Source: Ascoidea tarda (nom. inval.)
Taxonomy: Eukaryota > Ascomycota > Saccharomycetes > Ascoideales > Ascoideaceae
Length of the DNA: 22,982 bases
NCBI GenBank assembly: GCA_030560485.1
Contig: JAKTTS010000239.1
Span: 1-22,982 of the forward strand
Direction of reading: 5' to 3'
Shown: positions 1 to 7,589 of the stretch, piece after piece
Position numbering within the stretch: position 1 is the stretch's first letter
Layout of the letters: each line of letters starts with the position of its first letter
Position numbers and translations under genes: made by a program
Notes under the pieces: generated by a model
Told to the model about the DNA's origin: nothing
Database searches by the model: none
What the model saw: only the letters and a program-made list of their open reading frames with translations

Positions 1-55
<55 letters not shown>
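1..55. repeat. (TAAA)n tetranucleotide microsatellite
   Basis: The window opens with about 13 perfect copies of a TAAA unit, breaking down near position 55. The stretch lies downstream of the BCY1 stop codon on the minus strand and may be part of its 3' flank. Its true length cannot be judged because the window begins inside it. Confidence 0.95.
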
Positions 56-56
<1 letters not shown>

Positions 57-95
57 GAAAATAAATAATGATAAGAAATTGATAATGATAACTTA

Positions 96-1175
96 TTAAT
101 GTTCGCGGGTTGGGTCTTGTCTTTTTAATACCTCCTTTGCTGGACCCAATAATCTTTGGAAACCATTTTTGGATAGAGTAGCAACTTTAACAATAGTTCT
201 AGCAGTTACAGTAGCAGCTCTTGGTTGATCGTTTAATAAAGCAATTTCTCCAAAGTAATCGCCCTTTTTCAAAGAGGTGATTAATCCCTCGTTTTTTTTA
301 GTAACATCGGCCTCACCAGATTCAATAAAATAGAAATTTTCACCAATATCGCCTTCAACGATGATATTAACGCCAGGATGATAAATTTCACTTTGCAAAG
401 CATCGGCTAGTTTGCTTCTTTCATAGGGAGATAGCATTGATAGAACTGGAACGTCTTTAAGAAAGACTTCAAACATTGCTCTCTTTTTAGCTGTACCTTC
501 TAGCAAAATTCTTCTAAATGTTAGTCTGTCCAAAGCCCATAAAATACACTCAGTTACAGCGACAACGGTTGCAGCTCTTGGAGAGTTGTACATCAAGGCT
601 AGTTCACCAAAGGATGAGCCAATACCAGAGGTAGAGACCTTTTCGTCATTGACATAGAAATCTACGGTTCCACTTTCAACCACATAAAAGTAGTCACCTT
701 CGTCGCCTTGTTTGATGATTTCTGCGCCCTTTGGAACTCTCTTTTCTTGTAAAGCGTGGATTACGGTATTGAGAGCTTCTTCATCGAGGTTTGAAAACAA
801 AAAGTTTTTTGTCACAGAAGTATTTAGTCTTTTCAATTGGTCTTTGGATAGGTGACGAACTGGGGGTTTCCAGGAATCATTTTGAAAGGAAGAAGGGTTT
901 AAGGTTTCAGCAGAAACAGAGGATCTTCTTGCTAAGTTGTATTGAGTTGGGAATTAAGCAAAAGCAGAAGCAGAAGCAGCAAAGCCTGCACCTGGAGGAG
1001 TGTTTGCTATGTTGATTTTTCTTGCAGAAGATGGGATGGTTGAGGGAGAAGAAGAACCGGATTTGATTATTGGGTTAGTGTGAGGATCATTATCGCGGAA
1101 CGGTATCTTAAAAGCAAGAGGTGGTATAGGTTTATCATCATCATTGTCATCATCATTGTCATTGTCATTATGGTT

Positions 1176-1215
<40 letters not shown>

Positions 1216-1703
1216 GTAGTAGTAGTAGTAGTAGTAGTAGTAGCAGTAGTAGTAGTATTAGCATTGGTAGTGGTATTAGTATTGGCGTTGGTATTGGCAT
1301 TGGTAGTGGTATTGGTGTTGGTATTGATACTTGTGTTACTATTGGTATTATCATTTGAATTACTGTTGTTGTTGCTGCTGATATTTTTATTGGTGGTGTT
1401 TGAATTATATTTGGCAAAAGGACTGGAGGATATTGGACTTGTATCAAACATGTTACTTTTCAAATGGAAAGATTGATCGGTGGGAGATTTAATTGAATTA
1501 ATGTTATCACTGAAACTGTCATTAAAGAAGAGACTTTTATTGTTTTTGTTGCTACTGTTATTTTTGAAAAGTTCTTCTCTTTGCTTTTGTAGTCTTGAAT
1601 TAAAATAGTTGGCGCAAAATTGAATCACGTCTTTGGGTTGATTGGTTAGGACTTCTTTATTTAGGGTGTTTAATTCATTGACATAGTCCTTAGGGAGAGA
1701 CAT
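96..1703 (-). CDS. BCY1: cAMP-dependent protein kinase regulatory subunit, with an in-frame TAA
   Basis: This encodes the PKA regulatory subunit, which holds the catalytic kinase inactive until cAMP binds. The ATG at 1703-1701 starts [11 protein letters not shown]. Residues 1-50 form the RII-type dimerization/docking region ([14 protein letters not shown]). A long Asn/Thr/Asp linker follows, then the pseudosubstrate RRSSVS at about 259-264, and two cyclic-nucleotide-binding domains. Each domain carries its phosphate-binding cassette ([16 protein letters not shown] and [16 protein letters not shown]) with the cAMP-contacting Arg. The frame is continuous over 536 codons except for one TAA at 954-956 (codon 250), immediately before [14 protein letters not shown]. 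The 249 codons upstream and 285 downstream are in the same frame. The downstream part has no ATG before the first binding domain, so it cannot be an independent gene. Possible explanations are read-through, an unrecognised intron, a real nonsense allele or a sequence error. The family call is very secure. Confidence 0.95.
954..956 (-). other. BCY1: In-frame TAA inside BCY1
   Basis: On the minus strand the codons read Ala-Phe-Ala-TAA-Phe-Pro-Thr-Gln-Tyr-Asn, with the pseudosubstrate RRSSVS eight codons after the TAA. I checked the frame codon by codon on both sides. A 60-nt GTGCAG...CTTAG segment (991-932) would remove the stop in frame. However, its donor is unlike the two clear introns in this window, and splicing would delete the FPTQYNL stretch, which resembles the residues before the pseudosubstrate in fungal R subunits as I remember them. 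Confidence 0.85.
1177..1260. repeat. ATT and AGT trinucleotide runs within BCY1
   Basis: Two adjoining trinucleotide runs on the plus strand, ATT/TTA then AGT, encode on the minus strand the poly-Asn and poly-Thr parts of the Bcy1 linker. Such tracts vary in length between strains. Open frames on the other strands and frames here are by-products of the repeat. Confidence 0.9.
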
Positions 1704-2214
1704 TTTGAGGAGAAGTGAAAAGTAAGATTGGAAGAGATAATGGTGGTAAACAAAACAGTGTTGATGGAAATAAAGAGAAATGTAAAAATAAGAATAAGAA
1801 TAAGAGTACGAGATAGAATAATGAGTAAAATGAGATAATAACAGTAAACAGAGTAAATCAGATAAGTGAAGAAAAAAAACTCGCAGTGGGTGTCTAAGAA
1901 GAAGAAAGGAGGTGGGAAGAAGGCAGAACGAAAAGCAGAGGAGGAGAGAATTGAGACCGAAGAAACAGAAGCAGCAGAAGAGACAGAAACAGCACAGGAA
2001 GCAGAAACAGCAGAAACAGCAGAAACAGCACAACGGAGAGTCTGGCGGTGGAAAGTCTTATCGAGAGTAGAAGAAAAAACGAACCAGCTCCTTTCAGCTC
2101 CAAACCCAATTCCTCACAAAAGCGTTTTTTTTTCAAACGGTCGCAAATCGGAGCACCTGACTCGGACCAACGTACAGGGTTAGAGACTTTTGCGCTTTAT
2201 GTCCAGCATCAAAC
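1704..2214. promoter_or_regulatory. BCY1 upstream region
   Basis: This 511-bp stretch separates the BCY1 ATG from the tRNA and holds no convincing gene. It is strongly purine-rich on the plus strand, with runs of GAA and CAG-like units. At 1958-2031 it contains a degenerate 9-bp repeat of type AGAAACAGC, listed separately. Open frames here are low-complexity shadows. BCY1 promoter signals must lie in this region, but I cannot point to a TATA box. Confidence 0.5.
1958..2031. repeat. Degenerate AGAAACAGC minisatellite
   Basis: Imperfect copies of AGAAACAGC and the shorter AGAAGCAGC/GAAGCAGAA occur head to tail, with the last three copies nearly perfect at 2003-2029. The array lies about 260-330 bp upstream of the BCY1 ATG. 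A shorter relative of the same motif (GCAGAAGCAGAAGCAGC) occurs inside BCY1 at 964-980, next to the in-frame TAA. Confidence 0.75.
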
Positions 2215-2296
2215 GGTTGGATGGCCGAGTGGTCTAAGGCGCCAGGTTAAGGTCCTGGTCTCTTCGGAGGCGCGAGTTCGAACCTCGCTTCAATCA
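2215..2296 (+). tRNA. tRNA-Leu, anticodon AAG
   Basis: This is an 82-nt type II tRNA without an intron. The acceptor arm GGTTGGA (2215-2221) pairs with TTCAATC (2289-2295) with two G-T pairs, and A2296 is the discriminator. The D-arm begins GGCCGAGTGG. The anticodon stem CCAGG/CCTGG (2242-2246, 2254-2258) encloses loop TTAAGGT, giving anticodon AAG at 2249-2251 with G37. The variable arm CTC-TTCG-GAG and the T arm GCGAG-TTCGAAC-CTCGC complete the fold. After A-to-I editing of position 34 it would read CUU, CUC and CUA but not CUG. Inference: this anticodon is unlike the S. cerevisiae Leu set (UAG, GAG) and resembles CUG-clade yeasts. Confidence 0.95.
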
Positions 2297-2300
2297 TTTG

Positions 2301-2311
2301 TTTTTGTTTTT
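2301..2311 (+). terminator. RNA polymerase III T-run terminator
   Basis: Two runs of five Ts (2301-2305 and 2307-2311) begin four bases after the tRNA discriminator, as expected for Pol III termination. They sit between the tRNA and the convergent 3' end of the IRC5 gene. Confidence 0.8.
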
Positions 2312-2387
2312 GGAGGGGCGGATGCTGTCTGTGTTTCCTGTGGAGGGCGAGCGAGCTACTGTACAAACTGAGCGTCGATTGTGCTAT

Positions 2388-5300
2388 TTACACTGGAGAT
2401 GCCACAGTCGCAGGTCCTGTTTCTGCTTCTTTCTTTGGTGGTTCTGCTGCTGCTTGTGCTACTTGTGCTCCTTCCACTGTCTCTATCTGGGTCTCGATCT
2501 TCACTGGCTCTGTTTCCAAAACTGACTGCGCTGACGTTTCAAACAACTCAACGTGTTTGAACTTCCTGGTCTCGTCCTTTATATACGCTTCTGGTCTTCG
2601 GTCCAACAACACTGCCATCTCTTCTTCTTCCAAGATATTGTTGTTGAAGTCGCCATACCCCTTGAATTCATTCGCCGTCACAAACGCCTTCAAGTCGTTG
2701 ATTAAAACATTAGTCTTGCTTTTGTTCTTGGACCCTGTTTTGTTTCTCTCATCTGCCAATTGCCTCAAACTTTCAAATTTCCCCATCTGAATAACCAATC
2801 TCTCCAACTGTCTCTTGGAATCGGCTTTCATTAACAAAACTTGTTCAATGGTCTGGATTGTAGCAAATCTATAAATAATAACAGGTTTGGTCTGTCCGAT
2901 TCTATGCACCCTGTCCATCGCCTGTAAATCAACTTGTGGATTCCAATCGCTGTCAAATAATATAACACTATCTGCTGCAGTCAAATTGATCCCTAGTCCT
3001 CCAGCTCTTGTACTCAACAAGAAAATACTGTAATCCTGCTCTATATCTCCAAATCTGTCAATCTCTTCTTGTCTATCGGCTTGAGCCATCTGCCCATCTA
3101 TTCTACAACAATGGTATTGCTTAATATCACACCAGTCTTCAATCAAATCTAACATCTTAACAAATTGCGAAAAAATCAACACCCGATGCTTTCTTTCAAT
3201 CAATTTAGGCACCAATTGATTCAAAATTTGCATCTTACTAGATCGATCAATCAATCTATTCACATCAATACTTTCATCATTGTCCCATGGAAAATAAAAT
3301 AAATATGGCGAATCACATATCAATCTTAATTGCATAACAACATTGTTCAAATTATTATTATCAATATCGTTATTAATTTGCTGCCAAATATCTTCAAACG
3401 TAGGTAATTTCTCTTCTATTCCCGTTTTATTGCCTTTTAATTCTCGTTTTGTTTCGCTTTCGCTTTCGTTTTCCTCGTTGATAGATATTTCCTCAATCTC
3501 AATATCCACATCTTTCTCCTCATCTACCACTTTATCGAAATACAAAAGCTTAAACCTCTTATATTTCTCTTCCTTTTCACTAGATTCATCTTCCAAATCA
3601 CTCATTTTCATGTACTCATTATATTTTTCTTTTTCTTTCAAATAATACCTTTTAAATCTATCTTCAGTATCTCCATTCATTTCAAATTTATCAAATATAG
3701 CCTTATCCTCATTATCATATTTATTTTTCTTATTTCCAAAATATTCAAGAAAATTAGTGGTTTTTTTCTTTGCCTCATCTTCACCATCTTTTTTAATACC
3801 GTTTGCAATCCTATTTTTTTCTTTCACATCTTTCATATCTTTCACATCTTTCCCATCTTTCTCATTTTTTTCGTCTTTCTCATTTTTCTCATTTTTCTCA
3901 TTTTTCTCATTTTTTTCATCTTTCACATCTTTCACATCTTTCACATCTTTCACATCTTTCACATCTTTCACATCTTTCACATCTTTCACATCTTTCACAT
4001 CTTTCACATCTTTCTCATCTAATATTTCAATTATCTCAGGAACCTTTTCTATTTTTCCATTTTGGCCATTCTTTTCATCCGGTATTTCGATTGTTTCATG
4101 AGCCTTTTTTATTTTTTTCATTGAAGCAAAATTTTCCCTCTCTTTTTTTCCAAGTGTTTCTTGTCTCTCCATTTCTCTTTCTCTTTCTCTTTTAAGTTTT
4201 GAAAATTTTTGATCTTCAACAAATTTTAAATATTTCAAATAATTGCAATACTGCCTCTTCTCAGCAGTATATTTTGCTGTCAAATAATATGAATAAATTG
4301 AACTATACTTCAAATTTTGATAAATTACATCAATATTATGAACCTTGGCCCATTCATTTAAATTACTTTCACCAGCTCCATTCTCTCTAGCTCTTTTCAA
4401 TGTAACCAACAATAGTTTCAAATTTTCTAATAAATTTTGATATGAATTATAAGGTAAATCATTAGTCGGCGTATATAAAATCGGTTTTTGAGGCCTATCT
4501 CTCCGGAGCAAATTATGGTCTGGTAACGGTGAAAATAGCTTTAAATATGTATCCATAGAATCTATTGTATACATATTTTCTTTTTGATTTTGCTGCAAAT
4601 ATTCTTTATTAAAAATTGTATCATTAAAATCACTACTGTCGTAATTTACATCGCTATAGTCTTCATATTTTAGCTCTCTCTCTTGCTCAGAATTAATAAT
4701 AGAATCATCTATTGATAAATCATTGTATAATTCATCAAATGGACCATTCTGATTCATATCATTAATTTGACTAATTACCTCATTTCCAATTTGGTTTTTC
4801 TCATTTTCAATAGTTTTTAAATATTCCTTTTGCGCTCTATTTTTATTTTCTATTGAATTTAATGAAAATTTCTTAAATTGATTATCCTTTGAATCAAACC
4901 CTTCAAAATATCCACCGGAATTAATTAATTTAGAAGAGTCATTTATCATTATGTTATCCTCTGAATCTTCATCTGAATCTCGATTTTCATATTCAATATA
5001 ATCAGAATCAGATGACAAATCTCCATATCTGAAATCAGATTCTTTATAATTAATTCTTCTTTTTTTAGGATTTCTCAATCGACTCCTTAGTTTACGTTTC
5101 TCATTTGTAACGATTTCATCAACTTGAAGTCTATGACCAAATTTTGGAATGTCTGTTCCTTCTTCTTCTTCTTCTTCTTCTTCATCTTCATTTAAATCGA
5201 TAGGTTTTAATGAAAATTTCTTTTTAAAGAATGAATCAATTTTATTCATACTGTAAACTTCTCTATTACCAAAATAATTATTACATTCAATATATTCAGT

Positions 5301-7334
5301 AAATGCTAATTTCAACAAGTATGTTTTAAGCTTTTTATTCAATGTCGCATGGTACATATCCCATTGCGAGGGAGTTAAGGATGAATAAATAAGATATTCT
5401 CTTTTTGGTGGTAAAGATTTTGTCACTAATCTTTTCAATCTTCTTAATAAAAATGGTTTTAAAATCGAGTGCAAATTTGAGACCAATCCCTTTTGAATTT
5501 CAGAATCTATTAATTGAGAAGTATGGTTTTCATTGTTATCACTGTTAAAGCTAGAAAAGTCAAACCATTGTTGAAATAACTCTAGATCATGAAAAATGTT
5601 AGGTAAAATGAAATTAAGTAAAGACCATAATTCGTTCAAGTTATTTTGTAAGGGAGTACCAGTTAGTAATAATCTATTCTCGGTTTTTAATTTTTTCAAT
5701 TCGTTGATTAATTTACAATTTGTATTCTTTAACCGGTGACCTTCATCAACAACTAAATATTTCCAATCAAATTTATTAAAATATCTCTTATCGTTAAGAA
5801 TAATTTCATAACTTGTTATTAAAACTGAAATTTTTCCAGATTTTAAGGCTTTAAAATGTTTTTTTCTCAATTGTTCTCTTATTTCTTTTATGCCAGTATA
5901 AGCTAATACAGGTAAAGTTGGAGCAAAGTTTTTAAATTCATTATACCAATTACCTAAAGTTGATAATGGACAAGCAACTAAAAAGGGACCTTTATTACCC
6001 TCACCATAAAGATAGGCTAATAAGGAAATGGTTTGAATTGTTTTACCTAGACCCATTTCATCAGCTAAGATACCATTTAAACCCTGTTGGTATAAGGCGA
6101 TTAACCAAGCCATACCATCGATTTGATAATCTCTCAAAACTGCACCAGTTAAGATTTTTGGCTGGCCGGTTATTTTGTTGACAGGAACTTGAATTATTTT
6201 TTTGTTGGTTTTTTTACCATTAGTTTTATTTTTGGACGAGTTAGATTTTCGATTTTTGGATTCAGTCATTAAAGTTAACAAATCCTTTTTAGCATTTCTT
6301 TTTCTTGGTTTACGTCTTGAAGAAATTGTTTGTTTCTTGTTATGAATCTTTCTAGGCTGATTAAATTCATTGATTATTTCAACATCTGAATCTGATTCAC
6401 TTTGAAATACTTCTTCTTTTTCGATTAGAATATCGTTTTTAGTTGCACTGTTTTGAGCTTGTTCCAACAATGATGAAGAAATATTTTCAACATACTCTTT
6501 TGCTAAGGCGATTAGTCTTTGAACTCGTTCTAGCTTTTGAGCACCCGATAATTCATTAAATTTTTCCTGTTCAACAGTGACTTTATGCGATTTATTTATT
6601 AATTTGTTGACTTTTTTGTCTTCTTCTTCCTCTTCCTCTTCATTAATTGAAATATTTGAGTCAATTCGAGAATCGTTATCATTACTATTCTCAGACTCAT
6701 CTTCATATTCACTATCTGGTATTATTCCTGATTTCTTTACTGTTTTTTTCGTTTTCAGTCGTGTATTTCTGTTCAGATTACTCTTTTTTTGGTTTTCGAG
6801 TTTAATTGGGTTGGATCGATTTTTCTGCGTTTTTGGTTTTTGTTTATAGTATCTTCGAGCTTTGGAAGTCTTATTGTCGCTTTGAGGCGTGTATTCAGCT
6901 TTTGATTTCAAAGATTCTTCATCCTCTTCAGCATCAGAATCACTGCTGCTGTAATCACTGTCTTTTTTGTCACCATTTTCTATCTCCACAGATTCTATGG
7001 AAACATCATTGACCTGAAAAATTTCATTCCCACTGTCGTCTGCATTGCTTTGAATTGTGCTGTCCTTCAGAGAGATTTCCCCTGTAATTTGTAAATCGCC
7101 ATCTTTGTCATCTCCGCCATCTTCCTTATCGCTCAGATCACTGACAATGTGAATGGTGTCTATCTGGCTGCTGTTATCGAGCTCATTCACACCATAAGAG
7201 GCTCGAGACGAGAAGTTGTTGTGTCTGTGTCGAAGTCTTCTGGTGGCACTCGCAGAGCCCGTGGGAATGAGCTCGGAAAAGTCGTCTTGCACCACAGGCG
7301 TGCTTCTCAACCTGTACTTCTTTCTGTTCACCAT
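2388..7334 (-). CDS. IRC5: SNF2-family chromatin remodeller, Irc5/Lsh (HELLS) type, with giant inter-lobe insert
   Basis: This is a nuclear ATP-dependent DNA translocase of 1648 residues; S. cerevisiae Irc5 has about 850. The ATG at 7334-7332 (MVNRKKYRLRS) is chosen because the frame upstream runs antisense into RSC8 and has no family resemblance. Residues 1-400 are acidic/basic and low in complexity. Lobe 1 has DYQIDGMAWL, Walker A ADEMGLGKT (Lys431) and the DEGH box (530-533). DEGH and PLSTLGNWYNEF are typical of Irc5/Lsh rather than Swr1 or Ino80. Lobe 2 starts near 1325 (VVMQLRLICDSP) and ends with DRVHRIGQ (1474-1481). Residues about 685-1310 are a Lys/Glu/Asp-rich insert with tandem KDV repeats. 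The 3' end meets the tRNA tail to tail. Divergent linkage to RSC8 matches S. cerevisiae and supports the call. Catalytic motifs look intact. Confidence 0.92.
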   Translation of the reverse strand: MVNRKKYRLRSTPVVQDDFSELIPTGSASATRRLRHRHNNFSSRASYGVNELDNSSQIDTIHIVSDLSDKEDGGDDKDGDLQITGEISLKDSTIQSNADDSGNEIFQVNDVSIESVEIENGDKKDSDYSSSDSDAEEDEESLKSKAEYTPQSDNKTSKARRYYKQKPKTQKNRSNPIKLENQKKSNLNRNTRLKTKKTVKKSGIIPDSEYEDESENSNDNDSRIDSNISINEEEEEEEDKKVNKLINKSHKVTVEQEKFNELSGAQKLERVQRLIALAKEYVENISSSLLEQAQNSATKNDILIEKEEVFQSESDSDVEIINEFNQPRKIHNKKQTISSRRKPRKRNAKKDLLTLMTESKNRKSNSSKNKTNGKKTNKKIIQVPVNKITGQPKILTGAVLRDYQIDGMAWLIALYQQGLNGILADEMGLGKTIQTISLLAYLYGEGNKGPFLVACPLSTLGNWYNEFKNFAPTLPVLAYTGIKEIREQLRKKHFKALKSGKISVLITSYEIILNDKRYFNKFDWKYLVVDEGHRLKNTNCKLINELKKLKTENRLLLTGTPLQNNLNELWSLLNFILPNIFHDLELFQQWFDFSSFNSDNNENHTSQLIDSEIQKGLVSNLHSILKPFLLRRLKRLVTKSLPPKREYLIYSSLTPSQWDMYHATLNKKLKTYLLKLAFTEYIECNNYFGNREVYSMNKIDSFFKKKFSLKPIDLNEDEEEEEEEEGTDIPKFGHRLQVDEIVTNEKRKLRSRLRNPKKRRINYKESDFRYGDLSSDSDYIEYENRDSDEDSEDNIMINDSSKLINSGGYFEGFDSKDNQFKKFSLNSIENKNRAQKEYLKTIENEKNQIGNEVISQINDMNQNGPFDELYNDLSIDDSIINSEQERELKYEDYSDVNYDSSDFNDTIFNKEYLQQNQKENMYTIDSMDTYLKLFSPLPDHNLLRRDRPQKPILYTPTNDLPYNSYQNLLENLKLLLVTLKRARENGAGESNLNEWAKVHNIDVIYQNLKYSSIYSYYLTAKYTAEKRQYCNYLKYLKFVEDQKFSKLKREREREMERQETLGKKERENFASMKKIKKAHETIEIPDEKNGQNGKIEKVPEIIEILDEKDVKDVKDVKDVKDVKDVKDVKDVKDVKDVKDEKNEKNEKNEKNEKDEKNEKDGKDVKDMKDVKEKNRIANGIKKDGEDEAKKKTTNFLEYFGNKKNKYDNEDKAIFDKFEMNGDTEDRFKRYYLKEKEKYNEYMKMSDLEDESSEKEEKYKRFKLLYFDKVVDEEKDVDIEIEEISINEENESESETKRELKGNKTGIEEKLPTFEDIWQQINNDIDNNNLNNVVMQLRLICDSPYLFYFPWDNDESIDVNRLIDRSSKMQILNQLVPKLIERKHRVLIFSQFVKMLDLIEDWCDIKQYHCCRIDGQMAQADRQEEIDRFGDIEQDYSIFLLSTRAGGLGINLTAADSVILFDSDWNPQVDLQAMDRVHRIGQTKPVIIYRFATIQTIEQVLLMKADSKRQLERLVIQMGKFESLRQLADERNKTGSKNKSKTNVLINDLKAFVTANEFKGYGDFNNNILEEEEMAVLLDRRPEAYIKDETRKFKHVELFETSAQSVLETEPVKIETQIETVEGAQVAQAAAEPPKKEAETGPATVASPV
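3820..4023. repeat. 9-bp coding minisatellite (Lys-Asp-Val) in IRC5
   Basis: Ten perfect tandem copies of TTTCACATC (plus strand) run from 3921 to 4010. They are flanked on the 3820 side by degenerate copies in which CACATC becomes CTCATT, GTCTTT or CCATCT. On the minus strand the array encodes Asp-Val-Lys repeats and then Glu-Lys-Asn variants. The unit is a multiple of three, so copy-number change keeps the frame. It lies in the middle of the inter-lobe insert. Confidence 0.95.
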
Positions 7335-7589
7335 CGTCGTCTTTCCCTCGCTGTGTTTTGTCACCAAAACCACCAAATTCTTCAACGCGAAAGCTCGTTT
7401 TTTCTCCAGTGCAAAATCGCTCTCGGCCGAGTTCCGAGCGTGTCGTGTAAGATTCCAACCATTGCACGTGTTTCCGGTCAGCAAGAAAACTGAAAAATTT
7501 GTAGTAGAAAAGGTTCTTTTGTTTTGTTCCTGTTTCGTTTTCAATTCCAACAGCTGTTGCTCGAAGTTAGTCGTTAGACAGAGGACACA
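7335..7589. promoter_or_regulatory. Divergent IRC5/RSC8 promoter
   Basis: Only 255 bp separate the two start codons, so the genes share one bidirectional promoter. A CACGTG E-box (7465-7470) lies near the middle, a candidate site for Cbf1/Tye7-type bHLH factors. The region is richer in GC than most coding sequence nearby. No clear TATA box is seen on either strand. Confidence 0.7.

Noticed and set aside
932-991. 60-nt intron in BCY1 (minus strand GTGCAG...CTTAG) that would remove the TAA in frame
   Set aside because: The donor is unlike the GTAAGT/GTATTT donors seen in this window, the branch point is poor, and splicing would delete FPTQYNL, which looks like conserved coding sequence before the pseudosubstrate. 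Kept only as an alternative.
1067-1476. Several open frames over the BCY1 trinucleotide runs
   Set aside because: Homopolymeric Ile, Val, Leu or Ser products of the ATT/AGT repeats in other frames.
3757-4195. Long plus-strand open frames opposite the IRC5 repeat
   Set aside because: They are Phe/Ser/His-Leu repeats produced by the antisense of the 9-bp minisatellite, with no start context or domain.
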